From Clostridia bacterium (GTDB taxonomy: Bacteria; Bacillota; Clostridia; Christensenellales; Borkfalkiaceae), in assembly GCA_017468085.1 (NCBI GenBank), contig JAFUJR010000017.1, forward strand, positions 25,099 through 89,098: a DNA stretch of 64,000 nucleotides, given 5' to 3'. Under the pieces are notes generated by a model, which saw only the letters and a program-made list of their open reading frames with translations, was not told where the DNA came from and ran no database searches. Position 1 is the first letter of the stretch. The number at the start of each line of letters is the position of its first letter. The translations under genes and the position numbers were made by a program. Of the stretch, positions 52,616 through 60,901 are shown piece after piece.

Positions 52616-52852
52616 ATGAAATTATATAATTTATTATCAGGCGGTTTTAAAGCCGTGGATTACATCATCATTGCCGCTATTGCGGTAATCGTTTTGGCGG
52701 TGATAGCTATTATTATCTGGCGAAAAGTAAAAGGAAAAAGCAGTTGCGGCTGCGATTGCGGAAGCTGTAAAAGCTGTTCGTCCTCGTCTGCTTGCAGCGG
52801 AAATTGCAGCAGTTGTAATTCCTGTCCTCCTAAAAAGGAAAAGGACGAATAA
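52616..52852 (+). CDS. FeoB-associated Cys-rich membrane protein
   Basis: The 78-aa protein has one membrane helix (VDYIIIAAIAVIVLAVIAIIIW, about 14-35) and a C-terminal tail with 11 Cys (CGCDCGSCKSC, then CSGNCSSCNSC). This is the FeoB-associated Cys-rich type that follows feoB in many Clostridia and may hand iron to or from FeoB. The ribosome site is weak (AGGTAAAATT); GGAGT lies further upstream. Confidence 0.9.
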   Translation: MKLYNLLSGGFKAVDYIIIAAIAVIVLAVIAIIIWRKVKGKSSCGCDCGSCKSCSSSSACSGNCSSCNSCPPKKEKDE

Positions 52853-52939
52853 GAGATATAAAAAATTGAATAAAATGCAGAGAAAGGAGTGGTTTTCCGC
52901 TCCTTTTCAATTATAAATTGAAAAAAATAGGCAGAAGTA

Positions 52940-52968
52940 TTGCAAAATTACATAGAATATGGTATAAT
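52940..52968 (+). promoter_or_regulatory. Promoter of upp, extended -10
   Basis: TTGCAA (52940-52945), 17 nt, TATAAT (52963-52968) with TGG before it. An in-frame ATG lies 5 nt after the -10 (52974). Confidence 0.75.
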
Positions 52969-53054
52969 GCATAATGCGGAATTATGCGGCGCAGGAAAAT
53001 GCGCAGGGGCATAAGCGTTTCGTAGATAAAGATAAAAAACGGCGAGGTACGATT

Positions 53055-53696
53055 ATGAAAAATTATCCAAACGTAGTTATTTTTGAGCATCCCTTGATTC
53101 GTCATAAAATTGCACACTTGCGCGACGAAAAGACGTCGACGAAGGAATTTAGAGAACTCATCGAGGAAATCACCACCTTGATGACCTACGAGGTTTTGCG
53201 TGAGGGCGTACCCACCGCCGTTAAGACGGTAAAAACTCCCTTGGAAACGTGCGAGCAGACGGTGGTTGCCGACAACGCTATCGCCATCGTACCTATTTTG
53301 CGCGCGGGCTTGGGTATGGTTTCGGGTATCCACACCTTATTCCCTGCGGCGCGCGTGGGACATATCGGTATGTACCGCGACGAAGAAACGCTTGAACCCA
53401 AAGAATATTACTGCAAGCTCCCCGACGGCATCGAGGACAAGCTCGTCTTGCTTGTAGACCCTATGTTGGCGACGGGCGGAAGCGCTTGCGACGCGATTGC
53501 GCTTCTTAAAAAGCGGGGCTGTAAAAACATCAAGTTCATGGCGATCATCGGCGCGCCCGAAGGCGTTTCTAAGGTGGCGGAAACCTATCCCGACGTCAAC
53601 GTTTACGTTTCGACCTTGGACAGACAGCTTAACGAAAACGGGTATATACTTCCCGGTCTTGGCGACGCGGGCGACAGACTGTTCGGCACGAAATAA
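53055..53696 (+). CDS. upp: Uracil phosphoribosyltransferase
   Basis: The 213-aa enzyme makes UMP from uracil and PRPP. It has HPLIRHKIAHLRDE, VPILRAGLGMVSGI, the PRPP loop DPMLATGGSACDAI and the C-terminal LNENGYILPGLGDAGDR. I give the ATG at 53055 (SD GAGGTACG) because it matches the normal N-terminus. An ATG at 52974, in frame and 5 nt after the -10, could add 27 basic residues by leaderless translation. Confidence 0.95.
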   Translation: MKNYPNVVIFEHPLIRHKIAHLRDEKTSTKEFRELIEEITTLMTYEVLREGVPTAVKTVKTPLETCEQTVVADNAIAIVPILRAGLGMVSGIHTLFPAARVGHIGMYRDEETLEPKEYYCKLPDGIEDKLVLLVDPMLATGGSACDAIALLKKRGCKNIKFMAIIGAPEGVSKVAETYPDVNVYVSTLDRQLNENGYILPGLGDAGDRLFGTK

Positions 53697-53718
53697 CCCT
53701 ACCGTGTACGCGTTGAAA
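53697..53718 (+). repeat. Dispersed GTACGCGTTGAA motif, copy after upp
   Basis: CCCTACCGTGTACGCGTTGA then AA, directly after the upp stop codon. Confidence 0.7.
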
Positions 53719-53787
53719 GGCGGTCAATCCTTTCTTTTCTGCACGAAAGTTAATTTTCCCTGTCGCGCTTGCGGCGAAGGAGTATAG

Positions 53788-56496
53788 ATGAAGAAGAAAT
53801 TTTTTGCGTTTTTATTGGCGCTTACAACGGCGTTTTCGGCTATGGCTTTCAGCGGCTGTGAATTTTCGCTTTTCGGGTCTGATTCTTACGAGGAGAGCGA
53901 CACGGATAATATAAGCGATACCAACGGCACGGACGGCTCGGGTGGGAACGGCGACGACGGCTGCGCAGAACACACGGACGAAAACGGCGACGGCACTTGC
54001 GACGAGTGTGAAAATTCCGTTATGCGCAACATTGATATTTTTGCCGTCAACGATCTGCACGGCAAGGTGCTGGACGGGGACGGACATATCGGCGTGGACG
54101 AGCTGACTACCTATTTCAAGCAAACGAAAGCGCAAAACCCCGATACGCTATTTCTTTCGTCGGGGGATATGTGGCAGGGCGCAGATCTTTCCAACCTCAC
54201 CAAGGGTATGCTCGTCAACGATTGGATGAACGAATTGGGCTTCGTTTCGATGACGCTTGGCAACCACGAATACGATTGGGGGGAGGAATATATCCAAACG
54301 AACGCAGACGCGGCGAATTTCCCTTATCTTGCCATCAATATTTACGACAGCACCACGAACGAGCGCGTAGAATATTGCGACCCGTCCGTGATGTACGAAA
54401 CGAGCGGCGCGAAAATCGGTGTTATCGGCGCAATGGGGGATTGCTATTCGTCCATTTCGGCGGATAAAGTGCAGAACGTATATTTTAAGACGGGCTCTGC
54501 TTTGACGGGGCTTGTAAGGTCGGAAGCGAATAAACTCCGCGCGGCGGGCGCAGACCTCATCGTATACAGCGTACACGACGATATTTCGGCGTACGACGAT
54601 GCGATTTCCGAGTACGTGGATATCGTGTTTGAGGGACACAGCCATCAATCCTACGCGCAAAAAGACGGAAAGGGCGTTTGGCATTTGCAGGGCGGCGGCG
54701 ACAACGACGGTATCACCCGCGCGCAGATTTCCGTCAATATCGCAAACGAAACGCACAGCGTAACGAGCGCGCAGACGGTGAGCTCGTCCACCTATTCGCA
54801 CTATGCCAAAGACCCTATCGTAGAAGAACTTTCTAAAAAATACAGCGCGCTTTTGGAAGAGTCGAACCGCGTGGTGGGCTATAACGAAAAACTGCGCGAC
54901 AGCAACGAAATTTGCGACACCGTCGCACAGCTTTATTTAGAGCTTGGGCAAAAGTCTTGGGGGGAACAGTACGACATTGTTTTAGGCGGCGCTTTCCTTT
55001 CCACGCGCGCGCCTTACGACGTTAGTATCGGCGACGTAACTTACGGCGATTTGTTAAACGTTCTGCCCTTTGATAACCAAATCGTACTCTGTTCCATTAA
55101 AGGGAATAAGCTGCTTAGCGGATTTATCAATAACAGCAGATATCATAACTGCTTTGCGGACGGATTTACGGCAGAGAGCGTAGATACGACCAAGACCTAT
55201 TACGTGGTAACGGACACCTATTCGTCCACGTATTCGTATAATGAATGTACGGAGCTGGAAAGATACGACGACACGACTTTTGCGCGCGACCTGCTTGCCG
55301 ACTATATCGGCACGGGGGCGTGGGGTACGAAAAAAGAAATGGCGCTCACTCCCATTTCCGAGCTTTTGGAAATCGGCGCAACGCTTGGCTCTGACGAAAC
55401 GACGGCGGAGTACTATTACGTAAAAGGAAAGGTCAGCAGTGTAACGAATACCACCTACGGCAATATCTATATCACGGACGGACAGGGCAACGAGCTGTAC
55501 CTTTACGGCTTATACGATACGAGCAACAACCGTTATGACAATATGACGAGAAAGCCCGTCGAGGGGGACGAGATCATCGTTTACGGCGCGCTGTATAACT
55601 ACAAGGGCACGACGTTGGAAATTAAAAACGCCACCCTCGTGGAATTCGTGGACGAAAGCGGAAGCGGTTCTGGCTCGGGCGACGTTACGACAAGCGACCC
55701 TTACGAAAACGTTTCTAAGACGGAATTCTATATGAACTATACGCCCGCAAGCGACTATATGGACGCGTATTATCGCAGTTTGCACGGGTTGATGTCCGGC
55801 AATTTGGAAACGCCCGACCAAGCGCCGAGCATTTCCGCTACGCAACCCAAACAAAACGGTATGTTTGTCAAGAATACCGAGTTCAAATTTGAGGATAACG
55901 GCAAAACCTATATCGTCGTGGACGCGGCGGGGCAAGAGGCGTTCCGCGTGTATAAGGACGGCGCGTATATCACTTTGGAAGAAGTAGCGGCGTACGTGTA
56001 TGCATTTGGCACGTATCCCAAAAACTATACGGAGAGTAAAAACACCGAGCCAAGCGCCAGCGTTTGGGGGGAATATCTGCGTGTAAATCATACGAAATTT
56101 TCGGGGGATACGAGCAAATGGCCTTACGAGCCCGTTTTGCCCAACATTACGGGTTGCGGCGGCAATTTGCAGTATTACGAAATGGATATCGGTACGACGG
56201 GTACGGACTGCGACCCGAGCTATCCCGCGGAGCTGTATAACGACGGATATTCCATCACCCGCGGCGCGGCGCGTATCGTGTACGGCAAGAACGATTTGAA
56301 CGGAAACGGCGTATATGAGGCGGGGGAACTGCATTTGTTCTACACTTACAACCATTACAACGATTTCCAAGAATACCTCAATTACGCAGGCGGTTGGGGG
56401 GAAATGTTTGGCAATATCACGGGCGGCGGCACGATTTCGAGTAAGTACGATTATGCGCCCACCGATTACGTGGAAGTATATTGGGGCGTTTTGTAA
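53788..56496 (+). CDS. UshA-like 5'-nucleotidase lipoprotein with OB-fold and extra C-terminal domain
   Basis: The 902-aa protein is a putative surface lipoprotein (lipobox FSGC, C24) with an Asp/Gly-rich linker. Residues about 75-330 are a metallophosphatase (FAVNDLHGKVL, FLSSGDMWQGADLS, TLGNHEYDWG, FEGHSHQSY). About 340-530 is the 5'-nucleotidase C-terminal domain (GGAFLSTRAPYDVSIGDVTYGDLLNVLPFDNQIV). About 545-625 is an OB fold (YYYVKGKVSSVTNTTYGNIYI), and about 640-902 an unrecognised domain with ARIVYGKNDLNGNGVYEAGELHLFYTYNHYNDFQEYL. The layout recalls Bacillus YhcR, a nucleotidase joined to a nuclease, so the last domain may be a nuclease (inference). It would release nucleosides outside the cell. 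SD GAAGGAG. Confidence 0.87.
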   Translation: MKKKFFAFLLALTTAFSAMAFSGCEFSLFGSDSYEESDTDNISDTNGTDGSGGNGDDGCAEHTDENGDGTCDECENSVMRNIDIFAVNDLHGKVLDGDGHIGVDELTTYFKQTKAQNPDTLFLSSGDMWQGADLSNLTKGMLVNDWMNELGFVSMTLGNHEYDWGEEYIQTNADAANFPYLAINIYDSTTNERVEYCDPSVMYETSGAKIGVIGAMGDCYSSISADKVQNVYFKTGSALTGLVRSEANKLRAAGADLIVYSVHDDISAYDDAISEYVDIVFEGHSHQSYAQKDGKGVWHLQGGGDNDGITRAQISVNIANETHSVTSAQTVSSSTYSHYAKDPIVEELSKKYSALLEESNRVVGYNEKLRDSNEICDTVAQLYLELGQKSWGEQYDIVLGGAFLSTRAPYDVSIGDVTYGDLLNVLPFDNQIVLCSIKGNKLLSGFINNSRYHNCFADGFTAESVDTTKTYYVVTDTYSSTYSYNECTELERYDDTTFARDLLADYIGTGAWGTKKEMALTPISELLEIGATLGSDETTAEYYYVKGKVSSVTNTTYGNIYITDGQGNELYLYGLYDTSNNRYDNMTRKPVEGDEIIVYGALYNYKGTTLEIKNATLVEFVDESGSGSGSGDVTTSDPYENVSKTEFYMNYTPASDYMDAYYRSLHGLMSGNLETPDQAPSISATQPKQNGMFVKNTEFKFEDNGKTYIVVDAAGQEAFRVYKDGAYITLEEVAAYVYAFGTYPKNYTESKNTEPSASVWGEYLRVNHTKFSGDTSKWPYEPVLPNITGCGGNLQYYEMDIGTTGTDCDPSYPAELYNDGYSITRGAARIVYGKNDLNGNGVYEAGELHLFYTYNHYNDFQEYLNYAGGWGEMFGNITGGGTISSKYDYAPTDYVEVYWGVL

Positions 56497-56512
56497 GGCT
56501 TTGCCTTATGGT

Positions 56513-56538
56513 AAATGCGGAATGCCGCGTGCTGAATT
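56513..56538 (+). repeat. Heptamer array upstream of the HD-domain gene
   Basis: AAATGCGGAATGCCGCGTGC then TGAATT, preceded by a TAAGGC/GCCTTA hairpin like that of rsmA and ruvB. Confidence 0.6.
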
Positions 56539-56568
56539 GAGGTTAAAATAAAGAAAAGGGGAAAATTT

Positions 56569-57762
56569 GTGGCGAATTTTGAAATTCTTTCGAGCGAATT
56601 GAATAGCAAAATCGAAACGGAACGGCAAGCGGCGCAGGGCAGAGGCTTTGACGAGCGTTCTGCTCGCTATCGTGTGGCGGAACACAGCGCGCGCAGAGGG
56701 CTTTTCGGCCCGTTTGCCGAGGATATCGACAAGATTATGCACTGTCCGTATTTCAGCCGCTACGTGGATAAAACGCAGGTATATTCCCTCTTTAAAAACG
56801 ACGATTTGACGAGGAGGAGCTTGCACGTACAGCTCGTTTCCCGCATAGCGCGCACCATCGGCAAGGCGCTTGGGCTCAATCTTGACCTTATCGAGGCGAT
56901 TGCGCTTGGGCACGATATCGGACACCCTGCGTTTGCGCACACGGGCGAGCACCTTATCGACAAGCTGTATTTCGAGCATACGGGCAGACACTTTTTGCAC
57001 AATATCCATTCCGTACGCGTGTTGGATAAAATCCACCCCTTTAATTTGAGCTTGGAAACGTTGAACGGCATCGCCAGCCACAACGGCGAAATGGAGCTTT
57101 CCGTTTACGAGCCGATACCCGTCAAGGACTTTGCGGAATTTGACGAAATTATGGAAAAATGCGCGCTGGATAAAAAGTTTGCGGATAAAATTATGCCCTG
57201 CACCTTAGAAGGGGCGGTGGTGCGCATTTCCGACATTATCGCCTATCTTGGCAAAGACCGCGACGACGCGGTGCTTGCGGGGGCTATCGATAGAAGTGCG
57301 TTCGAGCAGTCGGCTATCGGCGCAAGCAACGACGAAATCGTAAACAATCTTATCGTCAACGTTGTGGAAAACAGCTACGGAAAGCCGTATATCAAGTTGG
57401 ACGAGGCGCATTTTGAGGCGCTCCGTTTGGCAAAGAAGGAAAATTACGAAAAGGTGTATAACTTTGCGGGCGCGCACACGTGCTTGCAGGACGTCATCGC
57501 GCCGATGATGGCAGAGGTCTATAACCAGCTTTTGGCGGATATAAAAGGGGGCGTAAAATCCTCGCCCATTTTCACCCATCACATCGCGCACGTAGTAAAG
57601 CAACCCTTAAAGAGGGATACCAGGTACGAGTTGAACGAGCCAAATCAGCTTGTCGTGGACTATATGGCGAGCATGACGGACGATTATTTTATCGAGCTGC
57701 ACGGCTATCTGTTTAAAGATTCGGCGTACGACGTGCGCTATCGCGGATATTTTGACGAGTAA
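56569..57762 (+). CDS. dGTPase-like HD-domain triphosphohydrolase
   Basis: The 397-aa protein has the metal site of dNTP triphosphohydrolases: SRYVDKTQVYSLF, TRRSLHVQLVSRIARTIGKALG, ALGHDIGHPAFAHTGE (His-Asp pair) and RISDIIAYLGKDRDDA. It probably cleaves dGTP or other dNTPs to nucleosides. The start is GTG (56569) after AAAAGGGGA. A copy of the dispersed motif is inside the frame (57617-57635, encoding RYELN). It lies between a nucleotidase and nucleotide phosphoesterases. Confidence 0.92.
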   Translation: MANFEILSSELNSKIETERQAAQGRGFDERSARYRVAEHSARRGLFGPFAEDIDKIMHCPYFSRYVDKTQVYSLFKNDDLTRRSLHVQLVSRIARTIGKALGLNLDLIEAIALGHDIGHPAFAHTGEHLIDKLYFEHTGRHFLHNIHSVRVLDKIHPFNLSLETLNGIASHNGEMELSVYEPIPVKDFAEFDEIMEKCALDKKFADKIMPCTLEGAVVRISDIIAYLGKDRDDAVLAGAIDRSAFEQSAIGASNDEIVNNLIVNVVENSYGKPYIKLDEAHFEALRLAKKENYEKVYNFAGAHTCLQDVIAPMMAEVYNQLLADIKGGVKSSPIFTHHIAHVVKQPLKRDTRYELNEPNQLVVDYMASMTDDYFIELHGYLFKDSAYDVRYRGYFDE

Positions 57763-57807
57763 GTTTTCCGTTTTTAAAAGGCAAAAAATAACAAAGGAAT
57801 AAGATGT

Positions 57808-58746
57808 ATGTTTGAGAAAATTTTCGAGTTAGTGAAAGCGCATGATACGATTATCATTCACCGCCATACGAGCCCTGACGGGGACGCGTTGGGCAGTCAA
57901 ATCGGGCTGAAAAATTTACTTAAAGACAATTTTCCCGATAAAAAAGTGTACGCGGTGGGGGACGACGCCAAACGCTATGCGTTTATGGACGGTTCTCAAA
58001 TGGACGAAATCGAGGACGGCGTTTACGAGGGCGCGCTTGCCGTTATTTTGGATTGCGGCGCGGCGAGCTTGATCAGCGACGAGCGTTGGAAAACGGCGGC
58101 GAAAACGGCGCGTATCGACCATCATATTTTCTGCGAAAAAATCGCGGACGAAGAAGTGGTGGATACCTCTTACGAAAGCTGTTGCGGCGAGGTAACGGAG
58201 TTTGCGCTTGAAAGCGGACTTGCCCTTTCGCCCGCTTCTGCCAAGGCGCTTTATACGGGTATGGTAACCGATTCGGGGCGGTTCCGTTACGATTCCACTT
58301 CGTCCAATACCTTCCGCTTGGCGTCCGCGCTTATGGAACAAAAATTCGATACAAACGATATTTATTCTCAGCTTTACGCCGACGATTTCGAGAAAGTGAA
58401 GCTGCGCGCGCAGTTCGTGCTCAAAATTCAATTTACCGAGTATAAAGTGGCGTATATTTACACGCCGAAAGCGGAATTTGACAGTTATAACACCGACCCC
58501 TTTACCATCTCGCGCGGTATGGTGAATACCATGTCCGATTTGCGCGGCGTGAATATTTGGGTCAATTTCACCGAGGTAGAGGAAGGGAAAATTTTGGTGG
58601 AGATCCGTTCCAGCAAGCACACGGTGCAGCCCGTGGCGGTGAAATACGGCGGCGGCGGACACGCTAAGGCGTGCGGCTGTTCGGTGAAGGATCGCGCGGA
58701 GGCAATGGCGTTATTAGACGATTTGAATGCGTTTAATAAATGCTGA
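57808..58746 (+). CDS. DHH-family phosphoesterase (NrnA-like), first copy
   Basis: The 312-aa enzyme has the DHH motifs IIHRHTSPDGDALGSQIGL, VILDCGAASLIS, RIDHHIFCEK and TGMVTDSGRFRY, plus the DHHA1 end KYGGGGHAKACG. The NrnA family degrades nanoRNA and removes phosphate from pAp. The last codon and stop (TGCTGA) lie within a heptamer array that fills the gap to a paralogue. SD AAAGGAAT. Confidence 0.93.
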   Translation: MFEKIFELVKAHDTIIIHRHTSPDGDALGSQIGLKNLLKDNFPDKKVYAVGDDAKRYAFMDGSQMDEIEDGVYEGALAVILDCGAASLISDERWKTAAKTARIDHHIFCEKIADEEVVDTSYESCCGEVTEFALESGLALSPASAKALYTGMVTDSGRFRYDSTSSNTFRLASALMEQKFDTNDIYSQLYADDFEKVKLRAQFVLKIQFTEYKVAYIYTPKAEFDSYNTDPFTISRGMVNTMSDLRGVNIWVNFTEVEEGKILVEIRSSKHTVQPVAVKYGGGGHAKACGCSVKDRAEAMALLDDLNAFNKC

Positions 58747-58770
58747 ATGCGGAGTGCGGAATGCTGAATT
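58737..58770 (+). repeat. Heptamer array overlapping a stop codon
   Basis: AATGCTG, AATGCGG, AGTGCGG, AATGCTG, AATT in perfect tandem. The stop codon of the first NrnA-like gene is part of the first unit. Confidence 0.8.
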
Positions 58771-58799
58771 ATGGCATAAATTATAAAGAGAGAAAGATT

Positions 58800-59777
58800 A
58801 TGAACGAAAATATGAAAATCATTTTGGATAAAATTAAGGAATACGACAGAATTTTTATTTTCCGTCATTTCCGTCCCGACGGCGACGCAATCGGTTCGAC
58901 GAAGGGCTTGGCGCGTATTCTGCGCCTTACCTTTCCCGAAAAGGATATTCGCCTTTTAAACGACGATTTTTCGGATTATCTCGCCTTTTTAGGGGGCGAG
59001 GACGAACCTGCGCCCGACGAGGATTATGCAACTGCGCTGGGTATCGTCATGGACACGGGTACGGCGACGCGCGTTTCCAACCAAAAATACAGCCTCTGCA
59101 AAGAGATCATTAAATTCGACCACCATATCCCCGTCGATAGCTATGGCGATTACGAGTGGGTGGAGGAGCACCGTTCGTCCACTTGCGAGATGGTGGCGGC
59201 GTTCTACAACGCTTTCAAGGACGAGTTAAAAATCGACAAAGAGGCGGCGACCTATATTTATACGGGTATGGTAACGGATAGCGGCAGATTCCGCTTCCGT
59301 GAGGTTTCGCCCGAAACCATGCGCCTTGCGGGAAGCATGCTGGAGTTGGGCATAGACACCGACGCCTTATACGCCAACCTCTATATGAAGGATTTTGACA
59401 GCCTTAAATTTGAGGGATACGTATATAAAAAGATCAAAATCAGCAAAAACGGCGTGGCGTCCGTGTACGTGGACGGCGCGATGAAAGAAAAATTTTCGCT
59501 CACCAACGAGCAGGCAAGCTCCGTCGTTTCGTATATGGAAACGATAAAGGGCTCGCTTATTTGGATCGCGTTTATCGATTCGGGCGACGGCTCTATCCGT
59601 GTGCGCTTGCGCTCCCGTTTCGTTACGGTAAGCGAGCTTGGGGAACGCTACAACGGCGGCGGACACGCTTGCGCGGCGGGCGCGACGGTGTATTCCGTGG
59701 CGGAGATGAAAAAACTTTTGAAAGAAGCGGACGAATTATTGAAAGAATATAAAGAAACGCACGAGGGGTGGTTATGA
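58800..59777 (+). CDS. DHH-family phosphoesterase (NrnA-like), second copy
   Basis: The 325-aa paralogue has IFRHFRPDGDAIGSTKGL, GIVMDTGTATRVS, KFDHHIPVDSYG, TGMVTDSGRFRF and the end RYNGGGHACAAG. The domain order is the same, and identity with the first copy is clear but not recent. The ATG at 58800 follows AGAGAGAAAG. Its stop overlaps the surE start (ATGA). Two copies may split oligoribonuclease and pAp phosphatase roles (inference). Confidence 0.93.
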   Translation: MNENMKIILDKIKEYDRIFIFRHFRPDGDAIGSTKGLARILRLTFPEKDIRLLNDDFSDYLAFLGGEDEPAPDEDYATALGIVMDTGTATRVSNQKYSLCKEIIKFDHHIPVDSYGDYEWVEEHRSSTCEMVAAFYNAFKDELKIDKEAATYIYTGMVTDSGRFRFREVSPETMRLAGSMLELGIDTDALYANLYMKDFDSLKFEGYVYKKIKISKNGVASVYVDGAMKEKFSLTNEQASSVVSYMETIKGSLIWIAFIDSGDGSIRVRLRSRFVTVSELGERYNGGGHACAAGATVYSVAEMKKLLKEADELLKEYKETHEGWL

Positions 59778-60499
59778 GAATTTTGATTGTAAACGATGAC
59801 GGCATTGACACGCTTGGTATTAAATTGCTTGCGGCGTGGGCGAAGAAATACGGCGAGGTAACGGTGGTTGCGCCCAAGGTGGAGCAGAGCGGCAAAAGCC
59901 AAGCCATTGAGTTTGTTCAGCCCGTAGAAATTAAAAAAGTGCCCTTTATGGAGGGCGTAACGGCGTATTCGATGGCGTCTACGCCTGCCGATTGCGTGCG
60001 TTTTGGATTTGTGGGGTTAAATACAAGCTACGACCTCGTTTTGTCGGGCGTTAACCGCGGCGTGAACGTCGGCTCGGACATCGTATATTCGGGCACGGTG
60101 GGGGCAATTTTTGAGGCGGGGCGTTTTAACGTGCCCTCCATTGCGTTTTCGTCATTCCCCGACGGGCAGGAAGAGGCGGCAAAGCATTTCGACGCGGTAT
60201 ATCAATATATTTTAGCAAACAACTTGTTTAAGGAAAATCTTTTGTATAACGTGAATATTCCGCACGACCCGACGGGAATCAAACTTACCTATCAGGGCTC
60301 GGCGTATTTTTCGGATATGTTCATAAAGCAAGAGGGGGATTATTATTTGCAGGACGGAGAGCCGCTTGCAGACGAATTTCCCGACGACGTCAACCGCGAC
60401 ACCGTGGCGATCCACAAAGGCTTTATTTCTATTTCCCCACTGATTCAAACGCGTACCTGCATGAAGGTGTATGAGAAATTAAAAGCCAAAGGGTTATGA
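59774..60499 (+). CDS. surE: 5'/3'-nucleotidase SurE
   Basis: The 241-aa metal-dependent phosphatase begins ILIVNDDGIDTLGI (metal-binding DD) and has VVAPKVEQSGKSQAI, DLVLSGVNRGVNVGSDIVYSGTVGAIFEA and the family Asn/Ser sites. The ATG at 59774 (SD GAGGGG) overlaps the previous stop, so the two are coupled. It completes a block of nucleotide-degrading enzymes. Confidence 0.95.
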   Translation: MRILIVNDDGIDTLGIKLLAAWAKKYGEVTVVAPKVEQSGKSQAIEFVQPVEIKKVPFMEGVTAYSMASTPADCVRFGFVGLNTSYDLVLSGVNRGVNVGSDIVYSGTVGAIFEAGRFNVPSIAFSSFPDGQEEAAKHFDAVYQYILANNLFKENLLYNVNIPHDPTGIKLTYQGSAYFSDMFIKQEGDYYLQDGEPLADEFPDDVNRDTVAIHKGFISISPLIQTRTCMKVYEKLKAKGL

Positions 60500-60565
60500 T
60501 AAATGCGGAATGTTGAATGATTGCGGTAGATAAAAATAAGGCGCAGAATTGCGCTAAAACAAAGA

Positions 60566-60598
60566 AAACGAAGTCTTTTGCGTAAGACTTCGTTTTTT
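60566..60598 (+). terminator. Terminator of the dGTPase-NrnA-surE block
   Basis: ACGAAGTCTT-TTGCGT-AAGACTTCGT followed by TTTTTGT. Confidence 0.9.
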
Positions 60599-60684
60599 GT
60601 ATACGAAATAATTTGAAGCTGTATTTCGCAGAAAAACACGCGATAGTCGCGAGGTTTGGCGGAGGTTCACCGACGGGTAGAAAC
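60599..60684. other. Gene-free DNA left of the MITE-like element
   Basis: No gene is seen between the surE terminator and the inverted repeat. The whole gap to 60901 is repeat or terminator. Confidence 0.5.
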
Positions 60685-60819
60685 GTCATACCGACTGAGC
60701 GAAGCGAGTGGAGCGTATCTCAAAAAAGTAAGAAGTAAGGGCGAAAAGTAAATAAGCGAGGTAAAGGTTTATAAAGAGATACGCTCGACTACGCAATAAA
60801 TTGCTCCGCTCGGTATGAC
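60685..60819 (+). mobile_element. MITE-like element, left copy
   Basis: A 135-bp non-coding element with imperfect terminal inverted repeats: GTCATACCGA...GAGCGTATCTC at the left and GAGATACGCTC...TCGGTATGAC at the right. The centre reads AAGTAAGAAGTAAGGGCGAA. It is over 90% identical to the inverted copy at 63882-64000. No transposase is inside. Confidence 0.85.
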
Positions 60820-60835
60820 AGGGGTTAATTTCGCA

Positions 60836-60875
60836 TTAAAAAGAACCGCCCTCGTAAGGAGGACGGTTCAGTTTT
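60836..60875. terminator. Bidirectional terminator
   Basis: GAACCGCCCTC/GGAGGACGGTTC stem with T-runs on both strands; it ends the minus-strand surface lipoprotein gene. Confidence 0.85.
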
Positions 60876-60901
60876 TTATTTTTCAAGATATCTTGCTTGC
60901 A

